Shown: one piece after another, positions 53,044 through 62,014 of the stretch
Position numbering within the stretch: the first letter of the stretch is position 1
How the letters are laid out: every line of letters starts with the position of its first letter
Origin: Ligilactobacillus salivarius DSM 20555 = ATCC 11741
GTDB lineage: Bacteria > Bacillota > Bacilli > Lactobacillales > Lactobacillaceae
Assembly (NCBI RefSeq): GCF_001435955.1
Contig: NZ_AYYT01000005.1
Location: 38,639 to 102,638, forward strand
Length of the DNA stretch: 64,000 nucleotides
Direction of reading: 5' to 3'
Program-made: the position numbers and the translations under genes
Notes under the pieces: model-generated
Database searches by the model: none
What the model was told of the DNA's origin: nothing
The model's input: the letters and a program-made list of their open reading frames with translations, nothing else

Positions 53044-53076
53044 ATAGGTGTTGAAAAAAATAATATAAAGTATAGG

Positions 53077-53260
53077 TGTCTTCAGAGGCAGGGTGAAATT
53101 CCCGACCGGCGGTTAAAGTCCGAGAGCTGCTATTGTATGTAGTGGTTGAACTGGTTTGATTCCAGTACCGACAGTATAGTCTGGATAAAAGAAGATGAGC
53201 GATTATCAAGTAAATGAAATAACAAAGCTCTGTTGATTCCTTAGTCAACAGAGCTTTTTA
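53077..53260 (+). ncRNA. FMN riboswitch (RFN element) with terminator
   Basis: The aptamer starts GTCTTCAGAGGCAGGGTGAA (53078-53097) and includes CCCGACCGGCGGT and GAGAGCTGC, the classic conserved blocks, and ends near TAGTCTGGAT at 53178-53187. A perfect 12-bp terminator stem (53225-53236 with 53245-53256) plus T-run follows. FMN binding should promote termination and so reduce the riboflavin transporter ribU. Confidence 0.96.
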
Positions 53261-53310
53261 CTTGTAATTACTCTGGTACTTGTGAAGGGACCTCGAGTGG
53301 AGGTTTTACT

Positions 53311-53907
53311 ATGAGAAATGTTTCAATTAAAAGATATGCAATAATTGCATGTCTCGCCGCTATTTCATATTTACTAATGTTTATTTCATTCGCAGTTATC
53401 CCAATTGTGCCATATATGAAAGTAGACTTTGCGGATATTCCAATTTTATTAGGATTCTTCGTATTAGGTATTAGTGGCGGTATTGAAATCGCAGTATTGA
53501 GATCAGTTCTATACTTTTTGATTACCGGTCCATCAATCGCAAGTTTGATTGGAGTTGGAACTAATTTATTGGCTACATTAACAATTTGCTTGCCAATGTA
53601 TTATATCTTACATGAAAAGCATGACTTGAAGAGATACATTATTGCGATTGTTGTATCAACTATCTCATTGACATTCTGGTTATCTATAGGTAACTGGTTA
53701 GTGATTACACCATTATACATGGCAGTATTAGGTATGAAATTAACTTTACCTTTAAGTCAATTAGTGTTATATGGAGTATTGCCATTTAATCTTATTAAAG
53801 GTGTAATTGTTGGGACAGTCTTCGTACTAGTTTACGCAAAGATTCATGTATGGTTGGATAACAAAGCAAACGAATTTCTTGCTGAAACAAAAACAAAATC
53901 AATCTAG
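53311..53907 (+). CDS. ribU: Riboflavin ECF transporter S component RibU
   Basis: A 198-residue membrane protein with about six helices that binds riboflavin outside the cell and docks to the shared ECF energising module. The N terminus (RYAIIACLAAISYLLMFISFAVIPIVPYMKVDFADIPILLGFF) is RibU-typical, with the M-K-x-D-F-x-D-I-P motif (about 36-44). It sits under the FMN riboswitch, which confirms the substrate. There are no riboflavin synthesis genes here, so the organism may depend on uptake. GAGTGGAGG precedes the ATG. Confidence 0.95.
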   Translation: MRNVSIKRYAIIACLAAISYLLMFISFAVIPIVPYMKVDFADIPILLGFFVLGISGGIEIAVLRSVLYFLITGPSIASLIGVGTNLLATLTICLPMYYILHEKHDLKRYIIAIVVSTISLTFWLSIGNWLVITPLYMAVLGMKLTLPLSQLVLYGVLPFNLIKGVIVGTVFVLVYAKIHVWLDNKANEFLAETKTKSI

Positions 53908-53920
53908 AAAATGAATGTAG

Positions 53921-53952
53921 AGTCGTTAGGCATTTGTCTAGCGACTTTTTTA
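53921..53952 (+). terminator. Intrinsic terminator of ribU
   Basis: AGTCGTTAG (53921-53929) pairs with CTAGCGACT (53938-53946), one G-U pair, loop of 8, followed by T residues. Confidence 0.8.
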
Positions 53953-54033
53953 CTTGGAAATAGACCTTAACTATAATTAAACTTATATTTATGGTAAACT
54001 AGGTTGTACTAATAGATTCGGAGTGATTATATT

Positions 54034-54495
54034 TTGGAAAGTTGGATATTTCTAGGGCTAATTTTATTGATTGCGTATCTGGGAAAGAATTCCTCGCTAT
54101 TAATTGCCGGAGCAGTAGTAATGGTAATTAAACTATTCCCATTTTTATCGCAAAAATTATTTCCAGTTATTCAAGCGAAAGGTATTAACTGGGGTGTAAC
54201 AGTTATTTCAGTTGCAATTCTAATTCCAATCGCTACTGGACAAATTCAATTTAAAGACTTAATTAACGCAATGAAAACTCCAGCTGGTTGGATTGCAGTT
54301 ATTTGTGGAATTTTAGTAGCAATTTTATCCAAACACGGAGTTAACTTGCTATCATCAACTCCACAGGTAACAGTAGCTTTAGTAATTGGAACAATCATTG
54401 GAGTAGTATTTTTAAAGGGTGTAGCAGCTGGGCCAGTTATTGCAGCCGGAATTACATATTATTTAGTTACACTGCTGAATTTGAGTTTTAGCTAA
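54034..54495 (+). CDS. DUF441 family membrane protein
   Basis: A 153-residue protein with four hydrophobic helices (about 4-35, 50-68, 82-100, 108-150). [28 protein letters not shown] and [21 protein letters not shown] are the DUF441 (YtwI/YeaL) blocks. Function unknown; the family is widespread and single-copy. TTG start at 54034 with CGGAGTG upstream. It lies 14 nt before cvfB, so the two are cotranscribed. Confidence 0.85.
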   Translation: MESWIFLGLILLIAYLGKNSSLLIAGAVVMVIKLFPFLSQKLFPVIQAKGINWGVTVISVAILIPIATGQIQFKDLINAMKTPAGWIAVICGILVAILSKHGVNLLSSTPQVTVALVIGTIIGVVFLKGVAAGPVIAAGITYYLVTLLNLSFS

Positions 54496-54509
54496 TTATG
54501 GAGGAAAAA

Positions 54510-55376
54510 ATGTTAAAAAATATCTTAGGTAGAGAAATTATTGCGAAGGTAACAGATTTTAATGATAAATATATCTTTGCACAAGTAGAAGGTTTAACTT
54601 TTAGAATGGCACGTGATGAGCTTTTAAAAGCACCTAAAATTAATTCATCATTGAAAGGTTTTGCTTATATCAATGATAATCATCAATTACAGTTGACTAA
54701 AAAGGTTCCTAAAGTTCAAGTTGGTAGGTATGCTTGGGGAACAGTCGTTAGCAGCCGTAAGGACTTAGGTGTATTTGTTGATATAGGTTTACCTAATAAA
54801 GATATCGTAGTATCAATTGATGATTTACCAGAGTTACCACAATTATGGCCACAAAAAGGTGATAAATTGATGATTGGACTAGCAATTGATGCTAAAGATA
54901 GAATGTGGGGTAAATTGGCTACCCCTGAAATGTTTCAAACTATCAGTGGAATGGCCAAGAAGAACATGCAAAACAAGAATGTAACAGCTACAGTCTATCG
55001 TTTGAAATTAGTAGGAACTTTTGTAATAACAGATGACTACTACTTAGGCTTTATTCATCCATCTGAACGAGAAGTTGAACCACGTTTAGGTGAAGTTGTT
55101 AAAGCCCGTGTAATTGGAGTAAAGGATGATGGTACATTGAACCTCTCTACACGTCCACGAGCATATGAAGCAATTAGCGATGATTCACAAATGATATTGA
55201 TGGCCTTACAACACACATCGGCTAAGCAATTACCATTTACAGACAAATCATCGCCAGACGAAATCAAGGCCTACTTCGGTATTAGTAAAGGTCAATTTAA
55301 ACGTGCAGTTGGTCATTTAATGAAAGCAGGTCTAGTTAAACAAGCAGATGGATTTTTGATTTTAAATAAAAATTAG
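54510..55376 (+). CDS. cvfB: CvfB-like S1 RNA-binding protein
   Basis: A 288-residue protein of the CvfB/YitL family with several S1-like domains and a C-terminal winged helix. VGRYAWGTVVSSRKDLGVFVDIGLPNKDIVVSI (about 72-104) is one S1 unit and PRLGEVVKARVIGVKDDGTLNLSTRP (about 190-215) another; the end (FGISKGQFKRAVGHLMKAGLVKQ) is the winged helix. In S. aureus CvfB affects virulence and RNA levels. ATG 54510 has GGAGG at 5 nt spacing; the ATG at 54498 lies inside that site. Confidence 0.87.
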   Translation: MLKNILGREIIAKVTDFNDKYIFAQVEGLTFRMARDELLKAPKINSSLKGFAYINDNHQLQLTKKVPKVQVGRYAWGTVVSSRKDLGVFVDIGLPNKDIVVSIDDLPELPQLWPQKGDKLMIGLAIDAKDRMWGKLATPEMFQTISGMAKKNMQNKNVTATVYRLKLVGTFVITDDYYLGFIHPSEREVEPRLGEVVKARVIGVKDDGTLNLSTRPRAYEAISDDSQMILMALQHTSAKQLPFTDKSSPDEIKAYFGISKGQFKRAVGHLMKAGLVKQADGFLILNKN

Positions 55377-55388
55377 AGGTGAATAGCG

Positions 55389-56276
55389 ATTAATAATATT
55401 TTAATGGACTATTTGCATTATTTAAAAGTTGAGCGTGGCTTATCAGAGAATACGATTAATAGTTATGGAATTGATCTCAAATTGTTTTTAGAGTATTTAA
55501 GGGAAAATGAAATTCCATCTTTTAAGCAAGTGAATAAAGAGGTTATCGTCAACTATATGCAAGCTGAGAAGAATAACAATAAAGCTAATTCCAGTATTTT
55601 ACGTAGTGTTAGCAGTTTAAGAAAGTTTTTTCAGTATTTAGCGCAAGAAAAAATTATTGAAAAAGACCCAATGTTGTTAATTGATACACCAAAGAAGAAA
55701 CAACATTTACCCCAAGTGCTAACTAAAGAAGAAGTTGAAAAGTTATTGCATTCACCTAATACGGGTCAGGTTTTAGGTTTAAGGGATCGGGCGATGTTGG
55801 AATTGATGTATGCGACTGGTCTACGAATCAGTGAAATTATCAACTTAAAACTTGAAGATTTGCATTTAACAATGGGGACACTTCAAACGTTAGGTAAGGG
55901 GCATAAAGAACGAATTGTTCCAGTAGGTGATGAGGCAATTAAATGGGTTAATCGTTATTTAGAAGAAGCTCGACCTAAATTATTGAAGCAAAAGCGTAGT
56001 AATTACTTGTTTTTGAACTTTCATGGGAATAACTTAACGCGTCAGGGTGTATGGAAAAATTTGAAGGCAGAAGTAAGAAAAGCTGGAATTCAAAAAAATA
56101 TAACACCACATACCTTGCGTCATTCATTTGCGACTCATATTTTAGAAAATGGGGCAGATTTAAGAATTGTTCAAGAGTTATTAGGGCATGCAGATATTTC
56201 AACAACACAGATTTATACGCATCTTTCAAATAAGCAATTGACGGATATTTATAATCGTGCTCATCCTAGAGCATAA
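55389..56276 (+). CDS. xerD: Tyrosine recombinase XerD
   Basis: A 290-295 residue tyrosine recombinase that acts with XerC at dif. It has MDYLHYLKVERGLSENTINSY, TGLRISE (Arg near 146), GKGHKERIVPVG, TPHTLRHSFATHI (His-x-x-Arg), LGHADISTTQ and the Tyr nucleophile in IYTHL near the C terminus. The only ATG (55404) is 22 nt from AGAGGTG (55375-55381), while an in-frame ATT at 55389 has ideal spacing and would give INNILMDYLHYL, which fits XerD N termini. I therefore place the start at ATT; ATG 55404 is the conservative alternative. Confidence 0.88.
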   Translation: MNNILMDYLHYLKVERGLSENTINSYGIDLKLFLEYLRENEIPSFKQVNKEVIVNYMQAEKNNNKANSSILRSVSSLRKFFQYLAQEKIIEKDPMLLIDTPKKKQHLPQVLTKEEVEKLLHSPNTGQVLGLRDRAMLELMYATGLRISEIINLKLEDLHLTMGTLQTLGKGHKERIVPVGDEAIKWVNRYLEEARPKLLKQKRSNYLFLNFHGNNLTRQGVWKNLKAEVRKAGIQKNITPHTLRHSFATHILENGADLRIVQELLGHADISTTQIYTHLSNKQLTDIYNRAHPRA

Positions 56277-56325
56277 AAAAACAGGATTTGAAACTGGAAA
56301 ATCAGATTTCAAATCCTGTTTTTAT
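56277..56325. terminator. Bidirectional terminator between xerD and ponA
   Basis: A 15-16 bp stem with AAACAGGATTTGAAA on the left and TTTCAAATCCTGTTTTT on the right, loop about 12 nt, A/T-rich flanks. Confidence 0.88.
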
Positions 56326-56331
56326 TATTAA

Positions 56332-58650
56332 CTAATGTCCGGCTTGGTTACCGCCATTATTTCCAGCTGGTGTTGCTGGAGTGTTGTTGTTTTGTGTATT
56401 GTTATTACCACCTGTAGTAGTTGTTGCACTACTATTAGCTGGTGTACTGCTTGCAGTAGAAGTACTGCTTTCGCTAGCATTACTGTTAGAATCACTACCA
56501 GAAGACTTTTCATCGCTAGAAGAAGTGCTGCCAGAAGATTCTTTATCACTAGAAGAACTTGAGGAACTAGATGAAGATTCATTGATTCCTGAAGAACTTC
56601 CTTTACCAGTGATTGTAGGAGCAGCTGAACCAGCTAGGTAAAGTTCACGTTGGCCATTAATTGTTCTAGAGTAAACATTACTTGGTTTAGTCCAGTCGAT
56701 ATTTGAAACTCCTTGGGATAGGTAAGTCATCAACACTTTATAAATCTGTTGTGCCAGCTTGGAGTTATTCGGAACATAATTACCAGGTTCATACTGGTGA
56801 TCATATCCAACCCAGACAGAAATGGAATAATGTTTAGTATATCCATCAAACCAAGAATCCATAGCTGCATCAGATGGGAATTGACCACTGACATCAGATG
56901 GATAAGCAGTTGTACCAGTTTTACCAGCTTGGTATAAACCAGAAATATTAGCTGCAGTACCAGAACCATTAGAAGAAGTGATAACTTGTTTCAACATATC
57001 AGTAATCATGTAAGCAGTTGAGGATTGCATTACACGTTTACCAGAGCTAGAGTAGTCATTTACTTGACCGTCTGCAGTTTCAATCTTATCAATATAAGTT
57101 GGTTCATAGTAAGTACCACCGTTAGCAAAAGCAGCATAAGCAGCCGCATTTTGTAATGTTGATGCTGGAAGTCCAATACCATTTTGTAAGGACAAGCCTT
57201 TAGTATCATAACCAAGATTACTCAAGAATGACTTAGCTTTAGTCATACCAACTGCTTGTAGAGCTCTAATCGCAGGAACGTTTCGAGATTCAATCAAAGC
57301 TTGACGCATGGTAATTGTACCTTTGTAGCGATTATCAAAGTCATATAATTGAGTTGATGTTCCAGGATAGTAGAACTTGGTATCCTTCAAAGCGTGGTAA
57401 GTAGCCCAATCTAGATATTCAATTGCTGGTGCGTAATCCATAACAGGCTTAGCTGTCGAACCACTAGAGCGGTCAGTTTGAACAGCACGGTTTAAACCAT
57501 AAGTTACATCGCCAGTCTTACGTCCACCAATCTGAGCAATAACTTTACCATTATTAGGATCAACAACTGTTGTCGCAACTTGCATAGTATCGTTAGGGAA
57601 GGCTACATAGTAGTCAGTATTAACGATGTTATAAAGTTTCTTTTGTGCATCCATATCTAAATTGGTGTAAATCTTTAAGTTTCCAGAATAAGGATCATAG
57701 CCTTTTTCCTTAGCTTCAGCAATTACTTCTTTTAGATAGGAGTCAGAAATTTTTGCTTTTTGTGAAGTTGTGCTTTCTTGTTCATGTGTTTGGACAAGAC
57801 CATCTGTTACATCCTCTTGCTTAGCTTCATTAGCTTGAGCTTGTGAGATCTTTTTATTAGCTACCATTGCATCTAAAACATCATTACGACGTTGAGTAGC
57901 TAATTTAGGACTCGAATATGGATTGTAAGTAGAAGGAGCGTTAGGAATACCTGCAATCATTGCAGTTTGTGCTAAATCAAGATTCTTTAATGATTTACCA
58001 TAATAATACTTGGCTGCAGTTTCCATACCATAAGTGCCATATCCCATGAAAACTTTGTTAACGTAGAAAGTCAAAATTTGTTCCTTGGAATATTCTTTGT
58101 CCAATTGCATCGCTAACCAAGCTTCTTGTGACTTACGCTTGAGCGTTTGATCTGACTTCTTAGTTGAGAAGAAAGAAAGCTTGATTAACTGTTGATCTAA
58201 AGTACTACCACCTTGTAGACCGGCGGAAGAACCAGTGACGTTTGAAAGGGCAGCAGACACGATACGAACAGGATCAACACCGTGATGCTTATAGAAACGT
58301 CTATCTTCAATGGAAACAACAGCATCCTTCAATTGTTGAGGAATGTCTTCCGTCTTTATGTAAGTACGATTCTCATTTCCAAGTGAAGTTATCTTATCAC
58401 CATTAGCGTCGTAGATAACGGAATTACCGGCACTTGTAAGTTTGTTTTCTGAAAGCTCAGGGGCATTTTTAGCATAAACGAAAAATACCGTAGCTCCAAT
58501 AACAAAAAGTGCCAAAAGTGCTGTTAAAGCGCCTAAAATAATCTTTTTGACTAAGCCACTATTTTTATTAGGCTTGCGAGGGTTATTTCGACTTTCTTCT
58601 TCGCGACGTTTTGCCACACGAGAAAGTCTAGAATTTTCATTACTATCCAT
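56332..58650 (-). CDS. ponA: Class A penicillin-binding protein (PBP1a)
   Basis: A bifunctional peptidoglycan synthase of 772 residues with one transmembrane anchor (about 33-56). The GT51 transglycosylase has VSIEDRRFYKHHGVDPVRI (about 111-129) with the catalytic Glu, and QGGSTLDQQLIK. The transpeptidase has the serine motif STAKP (about 397-401), SRN (about 455-457) and KTGTT (about 572-576). The C-terminal tail (about 685-772) is low-complexity, Ser/Asn/Thr/Gly-rich, outside the cell. It is cotranscribed with upstream recU, as in B. subtilis. Confidence 0.95.
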   Translation of the reverse strand: MDSNENSRLSRVAKRREEESRNNPRKPNKNSGLVKKIILGALTALLALFVIGATVFFVYAKNAPELSENKLTSAGNSVIYDANGDKITSLGNENRTYIKTEDIPQQLKDAVVSIEDRRFYKHHGVDPVRIVSAALSNVTGSSAGLQGGSTLDQQLIKLSFFSTKKSDQTLKRKSQEAWLAMQLDKEYSKEQILTFYVNKVFMGYGTYGMETAAKYYYGKSLKNLDLAQTAMIAGIPNAPSTYNPYSSPKLATQRRNDVLDAMVANKKISQAQANEAKQEDVTDGLVQTHEQESTTSQKAKISDSYLKEVIAEAKEKGYDPYSGNLKIYTNLDMDAQKKLYNIVNTDYYVAFPNDTMQVATTVVDPNNGKVIAQIGGRKTGDVTYGLNRAVQTDRSSGSTAKPVMDYAPAIEYLDWATYHALKDTKFYYPGTSTQLYDFDNRYKGTITMRQALIESRNVPAIRALQAVGMTKAKSFLSNLGYDTKGLSLQNGIGLPASTLQNAAAYAAFANGGTYYEPTYIDKIETADGQVNDYSSSGKRVMQSSTAYMITDMLKQVITSSNGSGTAANISGLYQAGKTGTTAYPSDVSGQFPSDAAMDSWFDGYTKHYSISVWVGYDHQYEPGNYVPNNSKLAQQIYKVLMTYLSQGVSNIDWTKPSNVYSRTINGQRELYLAGSAAPTITGKGSSSGINESSSSSSSSSSDKESSGSTSSSDEKSSGSDSNSNASESSTSTASSTPANSSATTTTGGNNNTQNNNTPATPAGNNGGNQAGH

Positions 58651-58679
58651 TTTTATCTCCTTTAATAAAGTTTAATGAA

Positions 58680-59321
58680 TTATGAATTAGCAATTAATAA
58701 GTCTACCCCCTTCAAGAAGGGAATTCTTGGAGAAATTGAGTAATTCAATTTATATCCAAGCTGTTCAATTTCTGCTTTAGGAATTGATTTACGTGACTTA
58801 TCTTGTTCATCCCAGTACTTAAAAAGTAAATCAGCAGGTAAGATAAATAACTCGTCAGTCTTAGTAAACTTAACAATAGTAAAACAAATTCCTCCTTGCT
58901 TCTGGCAGGCTCTCATGTGTTCAACCTGATGTGCATGAAAGTTGCGTAAAGGAAAAGAGGAAATATTAGTTGTTTCTTTAGCTTCAAAGTCGAGATATTT
59001 ACCCTTATAAACACCGTTGTAGTCTGTTGTCGAAGCTTGCTTAAAGTAGGCTTCTTTAATAACAGCGGCGCTTCTCTTAGGATAATCAACACTAACGATT
59101 TGGATTGGTATCGGTTTCTTATGAATGACAGCAATCCCTTGACTCAAATAATATTGATTACTTTCATTGATTTCTTCTTCAAGTGACATCCCACGATTTC
59201 CATAAATTGTCTTAGAACGATTGTGATTGATGCTGCGATGATTTACCTTATTAACTAAACTAGGATGATTTTCATTTTTATGATAGTCGTAAGCACGACC
59301 ATTCGGATAATGGAAAACCAT
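58680..59321 (-). CDS. recU: Holliday junction resolvase RecU
   Basis: A 213-residue nuclease that resolves recombination intermediates. The N-terminal tail is YPNGRAYDYH; the GNRGMSLEEEINESNQYY block (about 41-58) is the family's best signature. The metal-binding residues of the PD-(D/E)xK fold are in TDYNGVYKGKYLDFEAKET (about 99-117), where D, E and K are all present. The stalk segment IPIQIVSVDYPKR lies between. The recU-ponA pair is standard in Firmicutes; ypsA, another usual neighbour, lies about 2 kb away beyond nhaC. Confidence 0.95.
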   Translation of the reverse strand: MVFHYPNGRAYDYHKNENHPSLVNKVNHRSINHNRSKTIYGNRGMSLEEEINESNQYYLSQGIAVIHKKPIPIQIVSVDYPKRSAAVIKEAYFKQASTTDYNGVYKGKYLDFEAKETTNISSFPLRNFHAHQVEHMRACQKQGGICFTIVKFTKTDELFILPADLLFKYWDEQDKSRKSIPKAEIEQLGYKLNYSISPRIPFLKGVDLLIANS

Positions 59322-59442
59322 TAATTCATCACGCTCCTATCCAACTAATTATACCAAGCCCGCCATGTATTAGCAAAATAATTATGTGTAACTTAGTTGT
59401 AACAAACGTTTAACATAGAGAGATATTTATTACTATAAATGT

Positions 59443-59473
59443 AAAAAAGATAGGCCCATTATAAGACCTATCT
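59443..59473 (-). terminator. Intrinsic terminator of NhaC-type gene
   Basis: On the minus strand GATAGGTC pairs with GGCCTATC (one G-U pair) and is followed by TTTTTT. It closes the leftward T-box/NhaC transcript. Confidence 0.8.
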
Positions 59474-59488
59474 CATGAATAATATTTA

Positions 59489-60874
59489 TTAAGCTTTTTT
59501 CTTTACAACATTTACAAATCCCGCTAAGATGCAAAGAACTGTAACTAAGAATGGGAAGATTGCAAATGGAATAAAGTCTAGTGGATTAACGCGTAGGGTG
59601 CCGGCGATAAATACACCACTAACACTCCAAGGAACGACAGCATTAATTGCAGCACCGGCATCATTGAGGACACGAGTAAGAGCTGTTCTAGGTAAATTGT
59701 GGTGATCAAAAGCTTCTTTAAAGGATTCGCCTGGTAAAATGATTGCAAGGTAATGTTCACCAACTAAAAGGTTAACACCGATACAAGTTAAAGCAGCAGA
59801 AATAGTTAAACCAACGATACCTTTGACAGATTCTTCAATCTTAGTGATAATCACACCGATGATGTTGAATTTGATTAAAAGTCCACCTAAAGCTAAAGCA
59901 AAAATAATTAATGCAAGTGAAGTAAGCATACTACTAATACCACCTTTTGAAAGAAGAAGGTTGATATTTTTGTTAGGTGTATGAGCAACGAATCCATTCA
60001 TGATCAATTCAGTAATAGAATTAATGGAGATATTTGGATTATGAATCCAGCCTAGAATAACAGCAGATAAAGCACCTAGTCCTAATGAAGGAATTGCAGG
60101 AACTTTAAAGATAGCTAGGATGATCAACAAGATAACAGGTAACATAGTCCATGGTGAGATCCAGAAGTTATTTTGTAATTGATCAAGCATAACATTAATA
60201 GCGTGTAAGCTAGCTGGTTTTGGATGTAATCCCATAAGTGTGAAGAATATTAATGAGATAAACCAAGCTGGTAAATCAGTCCAAAGAAGCGATTTGATAT
60301 GAGTGTAGATGTCAATTTCTCCGGTGCTAGCAGCTAAGTTGGTTGTTCCAGACAATGGTGAAATGTTAGAACCACAGAATGCGCCAGAAACAATTGCACC
60401 AGCTGTTAGACCAGGACTAAAGTGTAAAGTTGTACCAATACCGATAAAGGCAATTCCCATAGTAGAAACACTGGTAAATGAACTACCACAAGCAATTCCG
60501 ACCAAGGTACAAACTAAGAAGACAGTAGGGAGGAAAAATTGAATAGAAATAATTTTAAATCCCCAGAACATAACAGTAGGAATGGTTCCTGAAAAGATCC
60601 AAGTAGCAATTAAAACCCCAATTGTTAAGAAAATTACAAGTGGATCAACTCCAGTACGTAAACCAGTACGCATACCGTCAATGATCGTGTCCCAAGTAAA
60701 TCCACGTAAGCGACCGTAAACCATTAAAACAACAAAAGCGATTAATAATGGTGCTTGTGGTTCTTGATGTTGTCCAATAATTAGGAAACCTAAAATTCCT
60801 AGAATAATAGCTAAAACAATAATACTTTCCCCTAAACCTAAAATAGGTTCACTTTTCTTAATTAATTTCTTCAT
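59489..60874 (-). CDS. NhaC-family transporter under T-box control
   Basis: A 461-residue membrane protein with about 11-12 helices and the NhaC-family motifs (GMRTGLRTGVDPLVIFLTIGVLIATWIFSGTIPTVMFWG, GSSFTSVSTMGIAFIGIG, GAIVSGAFCGSNISPLSGTTNLA). The family was defined as Na+/H+ antiporters, but T-box-regulated members (YheL group) are predicted amino-acid, mainly tyrosine, transporters. The T-box leader directly upstream therefore suggests amino-acid uptake rather than sodium export. GGAGA precedes the ATG on the minus strand. A mini-ORF lies between the T-box and this gene. Confidence 0.85.
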   Translation of the reverse strand: MKKLIKKSEPILGLGESIIVLAIILGILGFLIIGQHQEPQAPLLIAFVVLMVYGRLRGFTWDTIIDGMRTGLRTGVDPLVIFLTIGVLIATWIFSGTIPTVMFWGFKIISIQFFLPTVFLVCTLVGIACGSSFTSVSTMGIAFIGIGTTLHFSPGLTAGAIVSGAFCGSNISPLSGTTNLAASTGEIDIYTHIKSLLWTDLPAWFISLIFFTLMGLHPKPASLHAINVMLDQLQNNFWISPWTMLPVILLIILAIFKVPAIPSLGLGALSAVILGWIHNPNISINSITELIMNGFVAHTPNKNINLLLSKGGISSMLTSLALIIFALALGGLLIKFNIIGVIITKIEESVKGIVGLTISAALTCIGVNLLVGEHYLAIILPGESFKEAFDHHNLPRTALTRVLNDAGAAINAVVPWSVSGVFIAGTLRVNPLDFIPFAIFPFLVTVLCILAGFVNVVKKKA

Positions 60875-60911
60875 AATAAATTCTCCATTTCTTATAATAA
60901 AATATTAATCG

Positions 60912-60947
60912 TCACTGAAAAAATATTGATAATAATAATCCATACAT
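60912..60947 (-). CDS. Mini-ORF between T-box and NhaC gene
   Basis: An 11-residue ORF (MYGLLLSIFFQ) with AAAAGGAG at the right spacing on the minus strand; two further start codons just upstream would extend it by one or two residues. It is hydrophobic and includes Tyr and Phe. It stops 37 nt before nhaC. It may be a leader peptide or a coupling device; no homologue is known to me. Confidence 0.4.
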   Translation of the reverse strand: MYGLLLSIFFQ

Positions 60948-60959
60948 CATCACTCCTTT

Positions 60960-61200
60960 TAAACAAAAAGTCCCACGACTGACTAATCAGCCGTGGGACG
61001 AAATTCTCGTGGTACCACCCAGTATTTATGCAAACAATTTGCACCTCAATTGCTGTATCGTAAGCAAACGCAATTCTAATTTTGATGGTTGTAATTCATT
61101 AGAATACTATGGTTTAACTTGCAGCTACCGTTAACTCTCTTAGCCGGGGAGTATCTAACTACTGGGTTCCATTAGAATTATTAGAGACCTTTAATTTATA
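60960..61200 (-). ncRNA. T-box leader upstream of NhaC-type transporter
   Basis: On the minus strand the T-box sequence GGGTGGTACCACG (61008-61020) precedes a perfect terminator stem (60970-60999, GTCCCACG...CGTGGGAC) with a T-run. Stem I features are visible around 61090-61170, with TAATTC/GAATTA and ATGG/CCAT pairings. The T-box variable base is T, fitting a tRNA with discriminator A. The specifier strand reads AGTATTCTAAT; TAT (Tyr) is my best candidate, ATT or TTC remain possible. A TTGACA box lies at 61228-61233. Confidence 0.92.
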
Positions 61201-61350
61201 ACTTAGGTTAATGCATGCAAAAACATTTGTCAACACATTTATTTGCTAAAATTCGAAATTGTTTAAAACTAACTGCTAGTCATATAATGTAAATAACTAT
61301 ATTGTAGAGTATATTTGAACTGATAAAATAATTAGTTGTGAGGTGAAAAT

Positions 61351-61902
61351 ATGAATTTATGGGTAACAGGTTATAGGAGCTATGAGTTGGGAGTTTTCGA
61401 TTCAAAAGATAAAAAGGTAGAAGTAATCAAATATGCATTACAAAAGAAACTCCTTGAAAAACTTGATGAAGGTTTAGAATGGGTTATCACTGGAGCACAG
61501 ATGGGAATTGAACAGTGGACTTGTGAAGTAGTAGCAGAAATGAAAAAAGAGTATCCAGAGCTTAAATTAGCTATCATGATGCCTTATAGTAAGTTTGCTG
61601 GAAATTGGAATGAAGCTAATCAGGAAAGTTTTTCAATACGTTGTTCGCTGGCAGATTTTGTAGGAGAAGTTAGTAAGGAAAAATATAAGAGTCCGATGCA
61701 ACTTAAAAATTATCAAAACTTTATGTTAGATCATACGGATCAGGCGATGTTAATCTATGATCCTGAACACGAAAGTAAGACAAAGTACGACTATGAAATG
61801 ATAAAGAAGTATAGCGAACAAGAAGATTATCCATATGATCTAGTGGATATGTATCAGCTCCAAGAATTTGCAGAAATGTATCAAGAAAAAGATAGTTTTT
61901 AA
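61351..61902 (+). CDS. ypsA: YpsA/DUF1273 SLOG-like protein
   Basis: A 183-residue protein of the DUF1273 family. NLWVTGYRSYELGVF (about 2-16), WVITGAQMGIEQWTCEV (about 46-62) and MMPYSKFAGNWNE match the YpsA core, which has a Rossmann-like SLOG fold thought to bind nucleotides or derivatives. In Firmicutes it is usually near recU and gpsB; here recU is 2 kb away on the other strand and no gpsB was found downstream. YpsA of B. subtilis and S. aureus affects cell division when overproduced. GTGAGGTG precedes the ATG. Confidence 0.88.
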   Translation: MNLWVTGYRSYELGVFDSKDKKVEVIKYALQKKLLEKLDEGLEWVITGAQMGIEQWTCEVVAEMKKEYPELKLAIMMPYSKFAGNWNEANQESFSIRCSLADFVGEVSKEKYKSPMQLKNYQNFMLDHTDQAMLIYDPEHESKTKYDYEMIKKYSEQEDYPYDLVDMYQLQEFAEMYQEKDSF

Positions 61903-61917
61903 AAACGAAAATCACCC

Positions 61918-61946
61918 TTGTTAGTTCGGTTTTTGTGTAGTATAAT
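61918..61946 (+). promoter_or_regulatory. Promoter of adenine deaminase gene
   Basis: TTGTTA (61918-61923) and TATAAT (61941-61946) with a 17-bp spacer; leader of about 60 nt, in which I see no purine riboswitch. Confidence 0.65.
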
Positions 61947-62014
61947 CTCAAATAATAATATTTCAAGAGGATATACAGTTAAAATACGAATTATAGAAAT
62001 GGGTGTTATAAATT

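Noticed and set aside
56335..56641. Plus-strand ORFs at the ponA 3' end
   Set aside because: They mirror the Ser/Thr/Asn-rich tail of the penicillin-binding protein and lack start signals.
61953..62014. Purine riboswitch before ade
   Set aside because: The leader is about 60 nt and lacks the conserved aptamer core.
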